Translations under genes and position numbers: made by a program
Source: Campylobacter concisus
GTDB lineage: Bacteria; Campylobacterota; Campylobacteria; Campylobacterales; Campylobacteraceae
NCBI RefSeq assembly: GCF_001891085.1
Contig: NZ_JXUP01000012.1
Location: 1-64,000 of the forward strand
DNA: 64,000 bases
Direction of reading: 5' to 3'
Part shown: positions 8,777 to 20,190 of the stretch, piece after piece
Position numbering within the stretch: the stretch's first letter is position 1
Layout: each line of letters starts with the position of its first letter
The notes under the pieces: model-generated
Database searches by the model: none
The model's input: only the letters and a program-made list of their open reading frames with translations
Told to the model about the DNA's origin: nothing

Positions 8777-8782
8777 TAAAAT
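8777..8782 (+). promoter_or_regulatory. Probable -10 box for the GntP permease gene
   Basis: AATTTTGCTAAAATC is a T-rich run plus extended -10 (TGCTAAAAT). The same core recurs at 11494 before ttrB. It lies 33 bases before the ATG with AAAGGAG between. Confidence 0.45.
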
Positions 8783-8814
8783 CTTAAGCAAAATCTCAGA
8801 GCAAAGGAGTTTTT

Positions 8815-10209
8815 ATGAGCGGAATCTCACTAATTGTCTGTTTTGTTGTAGCTATCATACTTATGATCGTTATGATCTCTAAGCTAAAAGTGCATCCATT
8901 TTTGGCACTTATGAGCATATCTTTGGTTCTTGCGATCGTCGCAGGCATCGATCTGTCCAAGATCCCAGCGATGATAGGTGTCGGCTTTAGTGGCACATTT
9001 AAGAGTATCGGTATCGTTATTATCTTTGGAACGATAATCGGCACTGTGCTTGAAAAAACGGGAGCTGCACTAAAGCTAGCTGATATGGTCGTAAAGCTAG
9101 TCGGACAAAAGCGTCCAGAGCTTGCTATGCTCATCATGGGCTGGGTTGTTGGCATTCCGGTATTTTGTGATAGCGGATTTGTCGTTTTAAACTCTATTCG
9201 CGAGGCACTTTATAAGAAAATTTCAGCAAGCCCAGTCGCGATGTCAGTCGCACTTAGTGGCGGCCTATACGCATCTCACGTCTTTATCCCGCCAACTCCT
9301 GGCCCAATAGCAGCCGCAGGAACACTTGGTCTTGGCGGAAATTTACTCCTTGTCATCATCATGGGAACAGTCGTTTCAGTGCCTGTGTTGATAGCTGTTT
9401 ATTTCTTTTCAAAGAGTGTTGGCAAAAGTGTGACTATCAGCGACAAAGATGCTGACGCTACCATCACAGCTACCTACGAAGAGCTTTTAAAGAAATTTGG
9501 CACGCTACCTAGTGGATTTTTGAGCCTTGCACCTATCATCATGCCTATCATTTTTATGGCGATTGGTTCTATTGTCGATGTTTTAGCAAAACAAGGCATG
9601 TTTGATAAAACGGCACTCTTGCCAAAGATACTTTTATTTTTAGGAAATCCTATCATTGCTCTTGCAATCGGCGTGATCTTTTGCGTATTTTTATTAGTTG
9701 AAGCCAGAAAGATAAGAGAATTTGACCACATCACGAACGAATCTTTAAAGATCGCTGGACCGATACTCTTTATCACAGCAGCTGGCGGTGTTTTGGGTAA
9801 TGTCATCACTGAGGCCGGCTTTGTAAATTTCATAAAAGAAAACGCAACCGCCATAAAAGCGATAGGAATTTTCTTCCCATTCATCATCTCAGCCGTACTA
9901 AAAACCGCTCAAGGAAGCTCGACCGTGGCTATCATCACGACAGCATCTATCATGGGTGCGTTTAGTGCCGACAACTCACTCATGCAAACACTTGGCTTTA
10001 CGACCGAGCTTTCAGCTGCACTTTGCGTCATGGCAATAGCATCTGGTGCGATGTGCGTATCTCACGCAAATGACAGCTACTTCTGGGTTGTGACAAATTT
10101 TAGCAAGATGAGCGCAGAACAAGGATATCGCACACAAACAGCTATGACGTTTATAATGGGCATCGTTGGTATAATTAGCGTTTACATATTATCTTTGGTG
10201 CTTTTATGA
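8815..10209 (+). CDS. GntP-family organic acid permease, probably glycerate
   Basis: A 464-residue integral membrane protein with about 12-14 helices, in the GntP gluconate:H+ symporter family. Characteristic pieces are GFSGTFKSIGIVIIFGTIIG, IPVFCDSGFVVL (about 116-127) and HVFIPPTPGPIAAAGTLG (about 162-179), the family's signature loop. It overlaps the glycerate kinase gene by four bases (ATGA at 10206-10209). That pairing suggests glycerate, not gluconate, as substrate. This is inference from context; other short hydroxy acids are possible. The RBS AAAGGAG precedes the ATG. Confidence 0.85.
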   Translation: MSGISLIVCFVVAIILMIVMISKLKVHPFLALMSISLVLAIVAGIDLSKIPAMIGVGFSGTFKSIGIVIIFGTIIGTVLEKTGAALKLADMVVKLVGQKRPELAMLIMGWVVGIPVFCDSGFVVLNSIREALYKKISASPVAMSVALSGGLYASHVFIPPTPGPIAAAGTLGLGGNLLLVIIMGTVVSVPVLIAVYFFSKSVGKSVTISDKDADATITATYEELLKKFGTLPSGFLSLAPIIMPIIFMAIGSIVDVLAKQGMFDKTALLPKILLFLGNPIIALAIGVIFCVFLLVEARKIREFDHITNESLKIAGPILFITAAGGVLGNVITEAGFVNFIKENATAIKAIGIFFPFIISAVLKTAQGSSTVAIITTASIMGAFSADNSLMQTLGFTTELSAALCVMAIASGAMCVSHANDSYFWVVTNFSKMSAEQGYRTQTAMTFIMGIVGIISVYILSLVLL

Positions 10210-11339
10210 GAATTTTAGTTGCGATTGATTCATTAAAAGGCTCGCTTAGCTCGCTTGAGGCGGGCCTTGCTGTAAAAGAAGGACTAGAAGAGATTGGCTG
10301 TGAGGTCGTTGTCAAGCCTATCGCAGATGGTGGCGAGGGTAGTGTAGAGGCGATGGCTGATGCACTTGGTGCAAAATTTATAGATACGATAGTTAAAAAT
10401 CCACTTGGAATTGAAATTTTAGCTAGATATGCACTAAAAGATGACCTTGCAATACTTGAAATGTCAAGTGCTTCGGGCCTTACACTCATAAACCCAGACG
10501 AGAGAAATCCACTAAAGACTAGCACATTTGGCTTTGGTCAGATGATAAAAGATGCCATTGCTAAAGGCGCTAGAAAATTTATCATAGGTATCGGTGGAAG
10601 TGCGACAAATGACGCTGGTACAGGCATGCTTAGCGCACTTGGCTTTAAATTTTATGATAAAGATGGTGCTTTGCTTGAAGGAAAAGGTGAGAATTTAGCT
10701 AAAATTTGTGAGTTTACAGATGAAGAGGCGCTAAAAGAGCTAAAGGAGTGCGAATTTTTAATCGCCTGCGATGTAGATAATCCGCTTTATGGCATGAATG
10801 GAGCAGCCCATGTTTATGCTCCTCAAAAGGGTGCAAATGGCCGCATGGTAAAAGAGCTTGATGATGGGCTAAAACACTTTGCAACTCTTGTAAAAGAAAA
10901 GACTAATAGTAAATTTCACACACAAAAAGGCGCTGGTGCCGCTGGCGGGCTTGGCTTTGCATTCGTGGCATTTCTAGGAGCGAAACTTCGCCCAGGCATC
11001 GAGATCATTACGCAGACTATTGCACTTGAAGATGAGATCAAAAAGGCTGATCTAGTCATCACTGGTGAAGGCCGTATGGACTTTCAAAGCTCAATGGGCA
11101 AGACACCAACTGGGGTTGCAAAACTAGCAAAAAAGTATCATAAGCCAGTGATCGCATTTGCTGGAAGTGTGCAAAAATGCGCCAAAGCTTGCCACAAAAA
11201 TGGGATTGATGCCTATTTTTGTATATTAAATGAGCCAGTAAGTCTTGAAGAAGCGATGAGAAAAGATGTCGCGATTAGAAATTTAAAGATGACAGCAGAG
11301 CAAGTCATTCGCCTTTATATGCTAAACTGCAAAGCATAA
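10206..11339 (+). CDS. Glycerate 2-kinase
   Basis: A 377-residue glycerate kinase of the GlxK/GarK family, which phosphorylates D-glycerate at C2 to give 2-phosphoglycerate, a substrate of enolase (eno lies at 17.8 kb). Visible features are the N-terminal IAIDSLKGSLSS-like signature (VAIDSLKGSLSSLEAGLAVK), the PIADGGEGSVEAM block, the glycine loop IGIGGSATNDAGTGML (about 122-137), and GAGAAGGLGFAF followed by ITGEGRMDFQSSMGKTP. It is translationally coupled to the upstream permease and followed directly by a strong terminator, so the two form a complete glycerate-use operon. Confidence 0.92.
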   Translation: MRILVAIDSLKGSLSSLEAGLAVKEGLEEIGCEVVVKPIADGGEGSVEAMADALGAKFIDTIVKNPLGIEILARYALKDDLAILEMSSASGLTLINPDERNPLKTSTFGFGQMIKDAIAKGARKFIIGIGGSATNDAGTGMLSALGFKFYDKDGALLEGKGENLAKICEFTDEEALKELKECEFLIACDVDNPLYGMNGAAHVYAPQKGANGRMVKELDDGLKHFATLVKEKTNSKFHTQKGAGAAGGLGFAFVAFLGAKLRPGIEIITQTIALEDEIKKADLVITGEGRMDFQSSMGKTPTGVAKLAKKYHKPVIAFAGSVQKCAKACHKNGIDAYFCILNEPVSLEEAMRKDVAIRNLKMTAEQVIRLYMLNCKA

Positions 11340-11346
11340 ATTTAAG

Positions 11347-11375
11347 AAGATAGAAGTTTATTTTCTATCTTTTTC
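11347..11375 (+). terminator. Rho-independent terminator after glycerate kinase
   Basis: A perfect 8-bp stem, AGATAGAA with loop GTTTATT and TTCTATCT, is followed by TTTTTC. It separates the glycerate operon from ttrBA. Confidence 0.8.
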
Positions 11376-11493
11376 TCACTTCTTTCTAAATTCTACTATC
11401 CAAATTCTATCTTTTAAGTGCTACAAAAATTCTCAAAATTTAATACATTTTGCAAAAATATAAAATAAACTTTAGAAAAAATATTTACTATGC

Positions 11494-11499
11494 TAAAAT
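11494..11499 (+). promoter_or_regulatory. Probable -10 box for ttrBA
   Basis: ACTATGCTAAAATAAG carries an extended -10 (TGnTAAAAT) 33 bases before the ttrB ATG, in a very AT-rich 150-base leader after the upstream terminator. No operator was recognised. Confidence 0.4.
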
Positions 11500-11531
11500 A
11501 AGAAAAAATTCTAAAAAGAAAGGAGAACTTT

Positions 11532-12269
11532 ATGCAACAGACCTTAAATTCTCGTCGCAGCTTCATTGCAGCTGCAGGATTATTTTTTGCTACGACCGCA
11601 CTAAAGGCTGCACCAAAGGACTTTAGCGGTAGTAATGTTCGCTACGGCATGGCGATAGATCTAACAAGATGTGTTGGATGTCAGTCATGTACTATGAGCT
11701 GTATATTAGAAAACGACGTTCAGCCAGGCGCTTTTAGAACCATTGTTTCCGAGTACGAGGCAAGAGATAAGAGCGGTAAAATGGCAGTCATTGCGTCACT
11801 TCCAAGGCTTTGCAACCACTGCAACAATCCAGCCTGTATTAGCGTTTGTCCAACTGGTGCTAGCCATCAAAGAAGTAATGGCATAGTAAAGATTGATACA
11901 AAAGAGTGCATAGGCTGTGCGCTTTGCGTAGAGGCCTGTCCATATCACGCAAGATATCTTAGCCTGCATACCTACAAGGCCGATAAATGTACTTTTTGTG
12001 ACCACAGACTAAGGGCAGGGCTTCAGCCGGCATGTGTAGAGAGCTGTGTGGGTGGTAGCCGTATAATAGGCGATCTTAATGATCCTAACTCAAATATTAG
12101 AAAATTTCTAGCCACACATGAGACTATGGTTATAGATAGCCCTAAAAATACAAATCCGCAGGTGTTCTACCACGGTGTTAGCGAAATTTTGGCTAAAAAC
12201 AATAAAAAACTCGAGCTTGATAATGGATATAAAAAGGTTATCAGCTGGAGCGAAGAGATAGCACAGTAA
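11532..12269 (+). CDS. ttrB: Tetrathionate reductase iron-sulfur subunit
   Basis: A 245-residue periplasmic electron-transfer subunit with four [4Fe-4S] clusters, passing electrons to TtrA. The N-terminus NSRRSFIAAAGLFFATTALKA is a twin-arginine (Tat) signal. Cysteine groups are visible at CVGCQSCTMSC (about 48-58), CNHCNNPACISVCP, CIGCALCVEACP and CTFCDHRLRAGLQPACVESC, the PsrB/TtrB/NrfC pattern. Size is close to Salmonella TtrB. Thirteen bases separate it from ttrA, in the B-then-A order of the ttrBCA operon, but the C gene is absent. Fe-S subunits of arsenate or polysulfide reductases look similar; the TtrA neighbour decides the name. Confidence 0.85.
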   Translation: MQQTLNSRRSFIAAAGLFFATTALKAAPKDFSGSNVRYGMAIDLTRCVGCQSCTMSCILENDVQPGAFRTIVSEYEARDKSGKMAVIASLPRLCNHCNNPACISVCPTGASHQRSNGIVKIDTKECIGCALCVEACPYHARYLSLHTYKADKCTFCDHRLRAGLQPACVESCVGGSRIIGDLNDPNSNIRKFLATHETMVIDSPKNTNPQVFYHGVSEILAKNNKKLELDNGYKKVISWSEEIAQ

Positions 12270-12282
12270 AAGGAAATAAGTA

Positions 12283-15273
12283 ATGCAAAGAAGAGAATTT
12301 TTAAAAAGATCAGCCGTGCTCTCAACACTAACCACGAGTGCTATGCTGGCAGATGAAGATAAGGACGACTATAAACCGCAGGCAAACTCACTAGAGCCTG
12401 AATTTCGAGTAAAGGACGGCAAAATTTCACTTAGTGATGGACATAGTGTTATTTTTTCGATGTGCCATGGCTGTACGACGAAGTGTGGCATAAGACTTCA
12501 CGTAGACGACAAAAACGACCGCGTTTTAAGATGTAGTGGCAACCCATACCACCCACTCTCAAACGTACACTGGGCAAATTTTGACACATCGATAAATGAC
12601 GCACTTCTTACCACAACACTAAGTGGCGAAGACGAAAAGCGAGCCACAGTTTGTGCTAGAGGAGCGATATTGCCTGAGATGATAGACTCACCTGCAAGGA
12701 TACTAACGCCATTAAAAAGAGTTGGTAAAAGGGGTGAGGGAAAGTGGAAGAGCATAAGCTTTGAACAGCTAGTAGAAGAGGTCGTAGAGGGCGGAGATCT
12801 CTTTGGTGAGGGGCACGTAGATGGGCTAAGAGCAATATATAGCGACGAGCTAATAGACAGTGAAAACCCAGAGTACGGCACTAAGCGCAATCAATTTTTA
12901 AGTTTTTATCTATATGACGGACGCTCTGACATCGTTGATCGCTTTGTCAAAAAGTCATTTGGCACTATAAATCACTACTCGCACGGCGGAATTTGTGGTG
13001 GTGGCTTTAGGGTCGGCGGCAAGATCGCGCACAATGCAAAGGGTTTTGCACATACAAAACCAGACTATGAAAACTCTAAATTTGTTATCTACTGGGGCAC
13101 TTCGCCCTCAAATGGTGGCAACCCTTTCCAAAAACAGGCAAAAATGCTCTCTTACGCAAGAGGCACGAGAGATGACTTTAGCTACGCAGTGGTCGACCCA
13201 AGCGTTACAAACGCTGTAAAATACGCCTCTTCAGATAAAGGCCGCTGGATAGCGATAAAGCCAGGCACCGACTCAGCTCTAGCCATGGCTATGATACGCT
13301 GGATCATAGAAAATGAAAAATACGCAACGAACTACCTTATCCAGCCAAATTTAGACCAGGCAAAGCTAGCAGGCGAGATACACTGGTGTAATGCCACGCA
13401 TCTAGTCATCACCGAAAAAGACCACAAAGACTATGGCAAATTTGCACTTATCAACAATGAATGGCAGGTCTGCTCGCAAGATGGCAAGATACAAAGCCAC
13501 AAGGTAAATGAACCAGCCAAGCTCTACTACAAAGGTAAAATTTTAATAGACGGCAAAAAAGTCGAGGTAAAAAGCTCAATGCAGCTTTTAAAAGAGTCAG
13601 CTTATAAGCATAGCTTAGAGGAGTACTCAAAAATTTGTGGCGTGAGCGTTGAAGATATCGTCTGGCTTTGCGAAAATTTCACCAAAAACGGCAGACAGGT
13701 GAGCACAAACGTGCATGGCGGTATGATGCATACGCAAGCTGGTATGACTACTTTTGCGATACTTTGTCTAAACACACTCATGGGCACTTATGGCTACAAA
13801 GGCGGCAACGTCAATGCAAGTGCCGGCACACACGAGTTTTTAAAGGGCAGATATGACCTTGAGGGCTTTGAGGGCGCTTATAAACCAAATGGTCTAAATT
13901 TATCAAGATCAGGCAAATACTACGAAACAAGCTCTGAGTATAAGCGCAAAGTAGCAGCTGGCGGCAGCGGCTATCCATCAACTCAGCCATGGTATCCTAT
14001 CTCTATGCCACTTGTAAACGAAACGCTTACGAGTCATAAGGCTGGCTATCCATATAAAGTGAAAGTTTTCATAAACTACATGACAAACGTACTTTACGGC
14101 CAAGCAGGACTTGAAAGAGCGGTTTTAGACGTACTAAAAGATAGTAAAAATTTACCACTTTTTGTGGGGATAGACGCCTTTATGAACGAGACAAACGCCT
14201 ATGCTGACTACATCGTGCCAGATGGGGTAAATTTAGAAAACTGGGCACTTCCAAACTCTCTTTGGGGAACGATAGCCAAAACCTCAGTCGTGCGCTATCC
14301 GGCTGTTAGCTCAAAGCAGGCAAAGGATAAAAACGGCGGCGCGATCGACGTTGAGGCATTTTATATAGCCGTAGCAAAGAGGCTTGGACTAAAAGGCTTT
14401 GGCAAAAATGCCTTCAAAGACAAAGATGGAAATTTCATGGACCTTGACGTAAAAGAGCAGTATTACGCGGCTGCACTAGCAAATTTGGCCTTTGACGGCG
14501 AGGGTGTGAAAGATATAAGCGACGAGGACAAAAAGCTTAGTAAGATATCAAGAGTGATGATAAAACTCGATCCTTATCTAAAAGACGAAGAGAAGCCAAA
14601 AGTAGCGCACATACTAGCAAAAGGTGGCAGATACGATAGCTACGAGAGCGCATATAAGGGTGATAAAGCAACCATAAAAGTGCCAGCGCCTACGCCAGCT
14701 TCTATCTACTATGAACCACTTGGTGGGCATAGACACTCAATAACAGGCGAATATATGCCAGGAGTGCCAAGTCTGATGCTACCAGTAGCAAGTGATGGCA
14801 CACCGCTCGAGAAATTTTTCCCACGCTCTGAGTGGAAATACACAGTAAGCTCAAGAAAGTCAAATATCCAACACTTCTACACCTTTGTTAGCCCAAGGCT
14901 AAGAGCTGTTCATCCTAGCAACTTCATAAGGATAGCACCAGATGTTGCAAGTGAGCAGGGCATTCGCTCAGGCGATAAGGTCAAAGTGACTACTCCTTAT
15001 GGTGCGCAAGTTGGTGAGGCGTTTGTGACGGATGGCGTTGCTAGCGGGGTTATTAGTATCGAGCATGGATTTGGTCATGATGAGTTTGGTATAAGAACGC
15101 ACATCGTCGATGGAAAGCCAGCTTTTGGGATCGCAAATTTAGAAAAAGGGGTCAATCATAATAAGCTTGGACTTCTTGATCCAAAAAGAAATGGCGAATT
15201 TAGTTTAAATGACTGGTTGGTTGGCACTTGCGCTAGACAAGCACTTCCTGCAAAGATAAGGAAAATCAGCTAG
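12283..15273 (+). CDS. ttrA: Tetrathionate reductase molybdopterin subunit
   Basis: The catalytic subunit that reduces tetrathionate to thiosulfate in the periplasm, using a bis-MGD molybdenum cofactor. MQRREFLKRSAVLS is a clear Tat signal. A [4Fe-4S] site is formed by MCHGCTTKCGIRL (about residues 60-72) with a fourth cysteine at VCARGA. The stretches RVGKRGEGKWKSISFEQL and EEVVEGGDLFGEGHVDGLRA match my recollection of Salmonella TtrA almost word for word. HGGICGGGFR (about 235) probably carries the cysteine ligand of molybdenum. Length 996, against about 1020 for Salmonella TtrA. It ends LPAKIRKIS, also family-like. It lacks a downstream partner: xerH follows on the other strand. Related selenate or arsenate reductases are the alternative. 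Confidence 0.88.
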   Translation: MQRREFLKRSAVLSTLTTSAMLADEDKDDYKPQANSLEPEFRVKDGKISLSDGHSVIFSMCHGCTTKCGIRLHVDDKNDRVLRCSGNPYHPLSNVHWANFDTSINDALLTTTLSGEDEKRATVCARGAILPEMIDSPARILTPLKRVGKRGEGKWKSISFEQLVEEVVEGGDLFGEGHVDGLRAIYSDELIDSENPEYGTKRNQFLSFYLYDGRSDIVDRFVKKSFGTINHYSHGGICGGGFRVGGKIAHNAKGFAHTKPDYENSKFVIYWGTSPSNGGNPFQKQAKMLSYARGTRDDFSYAVVDPSVTNAVKYASSDKGRWIAIKPGTDSALAMAMIRWIIENEKYATNYLIQPNLDQAKLAGEIHWCNATHLVITEKDHKDYGKFALINNEWQVCSQDGKIQSHKVNEPAKLYYKGKILIDGKKVEVKSSMQLLKESAYKHSLEEYSKICGVSVEDIVWLCENFTKNGRQVSTNVHGGMMHTQAGMTTFAILCLNTLMGTYGYKGGNVNASAGTHEFLKGRYDLEGFEGAYKPNGLNLSRSGKYYETSSEYKRKVAAGGSGYPSTQPWYPISMPLVNETLTSHKAGYPYKVKVFINYMTNVLYGQAGLERAVLDVLKDSKNLPLFVGIDAFMNETNAYADYIVPDGVNLENWALPNSLWGTIAKTSVVRYPAVSSKQAKDKNGGAIDVEAFYIAVAKRLGLKGFGKNAFKDKDGNFMDLDVKEQYYAAALANLAFDGEGVKDISDEDKKLSKISRVMIKLDPYLKDEEKPKVAHILAKGGRYDSYESAYKGDKATIKVPAPTPASIYYEPLGGHRHSITGEYMPGVPSLMLPVASDGTPLEKFFPRSEWKYTVSSRKSNIQHFYTFVSPRLRAVHPSNFIRIAPDVASEQGIRSGDKVKVTTPYGAQVGEAFVTDGVASGVISIEHGFGHDEFGIRTHIVDGKPAFGIANLEKGVNHNKLGLLDPKRNGEFSLNDWLVGTCARQALPAKIRKIS

Positions 15274-15497
15274 TTTGATATAAATTTGGTGAGTAGAGTA
15301 AAATTTGCTTGCCAAATTTTATTTTTTGTAAGGGCTTTTGACTAGCGGATTGTAAATTTAGATACAGAGCAAACCTTTGGGCTGCTTGCAAGCCAAAATT
15401 TCCTCATATATTTATAGGGTTTCATAGTTAAATTTAATGTTTTAAATTTTACATGAGTTAAATTTAGTATTACTAGTTTGCTTTGGCTTTAAGCGCT
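15274..15497. other. Gene-free stretch between ttrA and xerH
   Basis: The 224 bases between two convergent genes are AT-rich. A weak inverted repeat (TTTGGGCT ... AAGCCAAA around 15376-15397, followed by ATTTCC) may act as a bidirectional end for ttrA and xerH. Nothing else is visible. Confidence 0.3.
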
Positions 15498-16559
15498 CTA
15501 GTTTGCTAGATCCTCAGCCACTTTTGCAGCAAGTTTTAGCTTGTCGCTATCAAAGTGGGTGTAAATTCTTGAGGTATTTAAGCTTGCATGCCCTAGAGCT
15601 TCTTGCACTAAAACAAGGTCCTTTTGCTTTTTGTAAAGCATCGTTGCAAAGGTGTGGCGCAGCATGTGAGCACCATTTTTCTCTTTTCTGATGCCAGCTT
15701 TAAATAAAATTTGCTCAACTATGCGGCTAACATAAGCCTGCGTAAGCCTGGTGCCTTTTTTATTGATGAAAAGATAGCCTTCTTTGTTGATATAATTTAT
15801 TGCGATCGCGTTTAGATGAGCTTCTATTAGGTGACGTTTTATCATAACAATGCGGTATTTATTGCCTTTGCCTCGGATCCTAATAATAAAAAGATCGCCA
15901 TCTTCAGTGATGTCTTTTCGCTTTAAATTTAGAGCCTCGCTCACACGAATGCCAGTAAAAATTATCGTTTTTATTATGAGCTTATTGCGATTTGAGTTTT
16001 GCTTAAAGTCACTTTCTTCGATCGCATCTAGAAATTTTTTGACCTCATCTTCACCCATAAACTCAGGTAACTTTTGCCCTTTGTTGCCACTCACTCCGCC
16101 CCAGTTTTTTAAATTTATATCAAAAACATGGGCCTTGCCATCCTCTTCGTTTTGTTTGTCTAAAAACGCAAAGAAATTTATTACTGAGATGCGGTAATTT
16201 TTCTTACTAGCATCGCTTAGTCCGCCAGTCGTGCTAGCTAGTATTTCGCTTAGTAGCTCTTCATCGATCTGCTTTAGGCTGCTAAGCTCGTAAAATTTCA
16301 TCGTTTCATATATTTTTTTAAGTGGATTAAAGTAGGTATTTATGCCGGTAAGCCCTGCGTTTCTCGCGCTTTTTACCAAGCCATCAAGCTGATCAATGTT
16401 TTTTACCTCGCGGCTTAGAGCGTAATTTACACTTTCAAGTGTCTTTGGATCCCTAAGCTCTTTATTCGAAAGTGAGCTAAGTTTAAATTTGACGTAGCGA
16501 GTGAGCCAAAATATAAATGAGTTTTCAAAATTATCTTTACAATCAAGCTGGTATTTCAA
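15498..16559 (-). CDS. xerH: Tyrosine recombinase XerH
   Basis: The single Xer recombinase of epsilonproteobacteria, which resolves chromosome dimers at difH with FtsK instead of the XerC/XerD pair. The 353-residue length matches XerH. The N-terminal SAM-like DNA-binding half covers about 1-170. The catalytic half shows Arg in TGIRVSEAL (about 211), Lys in RGKGNKYRIV, His-x-x-Arg in HMLRHTFATML (about 302) and His/Tyr in LGHASLNTSRIYTHF (about 324-338), so all six active-site positions look intact. It follows the cgpA-like gene on the same strand, with a candidate dif site in the gap. A phage-type integrase is unlikely given length and location. Confidence 0.88.
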   Translation of the reverse strand: MKYQLDCKDNFENSFIFWLTRYVKFKLSSLSNKELRDPKTLESVNYALSREVKNIDQLDGLVKSARNAGLTGINTYFNPLKKIYETMKFYELSSLKQIDEELLSEILASTTGGLSDASKKNYRISVINFFAFLDKQNEEDGKAHVFDINLKNWGGVSGNKGQKLPEFMGEDEVKKFLDAIEESDFKQNSNRNKLIIKTIIFTGIRVSEALNLKRKDITEDGDLFIIRIRGKGNKYRIVMIKRHLIEAHLNAIAINYINKEGYLFINKKGTRLTQAYVSRIVEQILFKAGIRKEKNGAHMLRHTFATMLYKKQKDLVLVQEALGHASLNTSRIYTHFDSDKLKLAAKVAEDLAN

Positions 16560-16578
16560 ACCAATAACCTTAAATCTT

Positions 16579-16608
16579 TATTTTGAAAAGTATTATATTT
16601 GAAATTTT
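16579..16608 (-). promoter_or_regulatory. Candidate difH site next to xerH
   Basis: In the 68-base gap between xerH and the cgpA-like gene lies TATTTTGAAAAGTATTATAT continuing TTGAAATTTT. It contains two TTTGAAA-type blocks about one helical turn and a half apart, flanking an AT-rich centre. XerH sites are normally found beside xerH in this group. I do not recall the exact Campylobacter consensus well enough to confirm, so this is a positional guess with motif support. Confidence 0.3.
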
Positions 16609-16627
16609 ATGAAATAAAATTCAAAAA

Positions 16628-17491
16628 CTATAAAAGCTTAAGCAAATATCCATTTTCAGCGGCTTCAATCTTATATTTATGCATCTTATCAAGCTCTAAA
16701 ACCACTCTGAAATATCTATCATGCCAGCCTATGATTACATTTTTAAAATATTCATTTTCGAGTTTTAAGCTCTTAGTTTTAAAGCTTCTTGGCGACCTTG
16801 CAAAGTCAAGAACGATCTTATTTTTCTCATAAGTAAAATGCTTTAAATTTTTAGCTTTTGTAGCGATTTTTAGCTCTTTGTCGTTGGCTAGAAAGCTTAT
16901 AAAACCTAGAAATTTAACATCTTTTCCATTTTTGACACTATCAACTGGCTTTGTAGTGGGCTCAATCTTTATCTCGACCACCTTTTGTTCAGGTTTTATG
17001 TTAGTTTCTTTTGCTTTGTCTGTGCTAAGATCGATCACTACAACACTTGGAGTTGGCATATCTGAAGTTTTGTTTCTATCTTTATTTGAAATTTTAGTTT
17101 CATTTTTTTCTATTATCACGGGAGTGCTTACTTTTTGGCTAGGCATATTTGCCATTGTGACTGAAACATCTAGCTTTTTTGCCACGACTGGTTCTGGATT
17201 TTTTACCTTATTTAAAGCAAATTCATCGCTGTAATCGATAGTTTTATTTATATCGGCTAGCCTTTTTTCCTTTATAGTACCGTCATTTGCTCTATATCTT
17301 ATAGTGACATCTAGTAAAAGTGCCGCATCGCTTGGAAATTTAAACGAAAGAGAATCAAATCTATCAAATTTTTCTATGATATTTGTTGTCATAACGCTTG
17401 TATTTAGCTCGCTAATAGGCATAAATGGGTTCTCTCTAGCAAAGACGCTTGCTGCAAATATAGATAAAACTAACCAAATTTTTTTCATCAT
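16628..17491 (-). CDS. cgpA: CgpA-like periplasmic AMIN-domain glycoprotein
   Basis: A 287-residue exported protein matching the position of the C. jejuni glycoprotein CgpA (after eno and the FtsB-like gene). There is a signal peptide, KIWLVLSIFAASVFA (about 4-18). The middle (about 90-200) is low complexity, rich in Lys, Thr, Val and Pro. The C-terminal 85 residues resemble an AMIN domain (KNKIVLDFARSPRSF, YFRVVLELD), which binds peptidoglycan or envelope partners. Four bacterial N-glycosylation sequons (D/E-x-N-x-S/T) are visible: ELNTS (N30), DINKT (N82), EKNET (N130) and DRNKT (N140), all before the AMIN part. The exact role is unknown. It is two bases downstream of the FtsB-like gene. 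Confidence 0.7.
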   Translation of the reverse strand: MMKKIWLVLSIFAASVFARENPFMPISELNTSVMTTNIIEKFDRFDSLSFKFPSDAALLLDVTIRYRANDGTIKEKRLADINKTIDYSDEFALNKVKNPEPVVAKKLDVSVTMANMPSQKVSTPVIIEKNETKISNKDRNKTSDMPTPSVVVIDLSTDKAKETNIKPEQKVVEIKIEPTTKPVDSVKNGKDVKFLGFISFLANDKELKIATKAKNLKHFTYEKNKIVLDFARSPRSFKTKSLKLENEYFKNVIIGWHDRYFRVVLELDKMHKYKIEAAENGYLLKLL

Positions 17492-17493
17492 TC

Positions 17494-20128
<2,635 letters not shown>

Positions 20129-20190
20129 TTTTTACCTTATAGTTGAAATTTGGCTTGATTTTATCTAAAAAGAGATGAATTTTACTTGAT

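Noticed and set aside
9474-9887. 137-codon minus-strand frame inside the GntP gene
   Set aside because: It is a shadow of the permease; composition (MIGMMIGARL, PKTPPAAV) mirrors the membrane helices on the other strand.
12498-12890. 130-codon minus-strand frame inside ttrA
   Set aside because: Antisense to highly conserved TtrA sequence; no ribosome-binding site or family resemblance.
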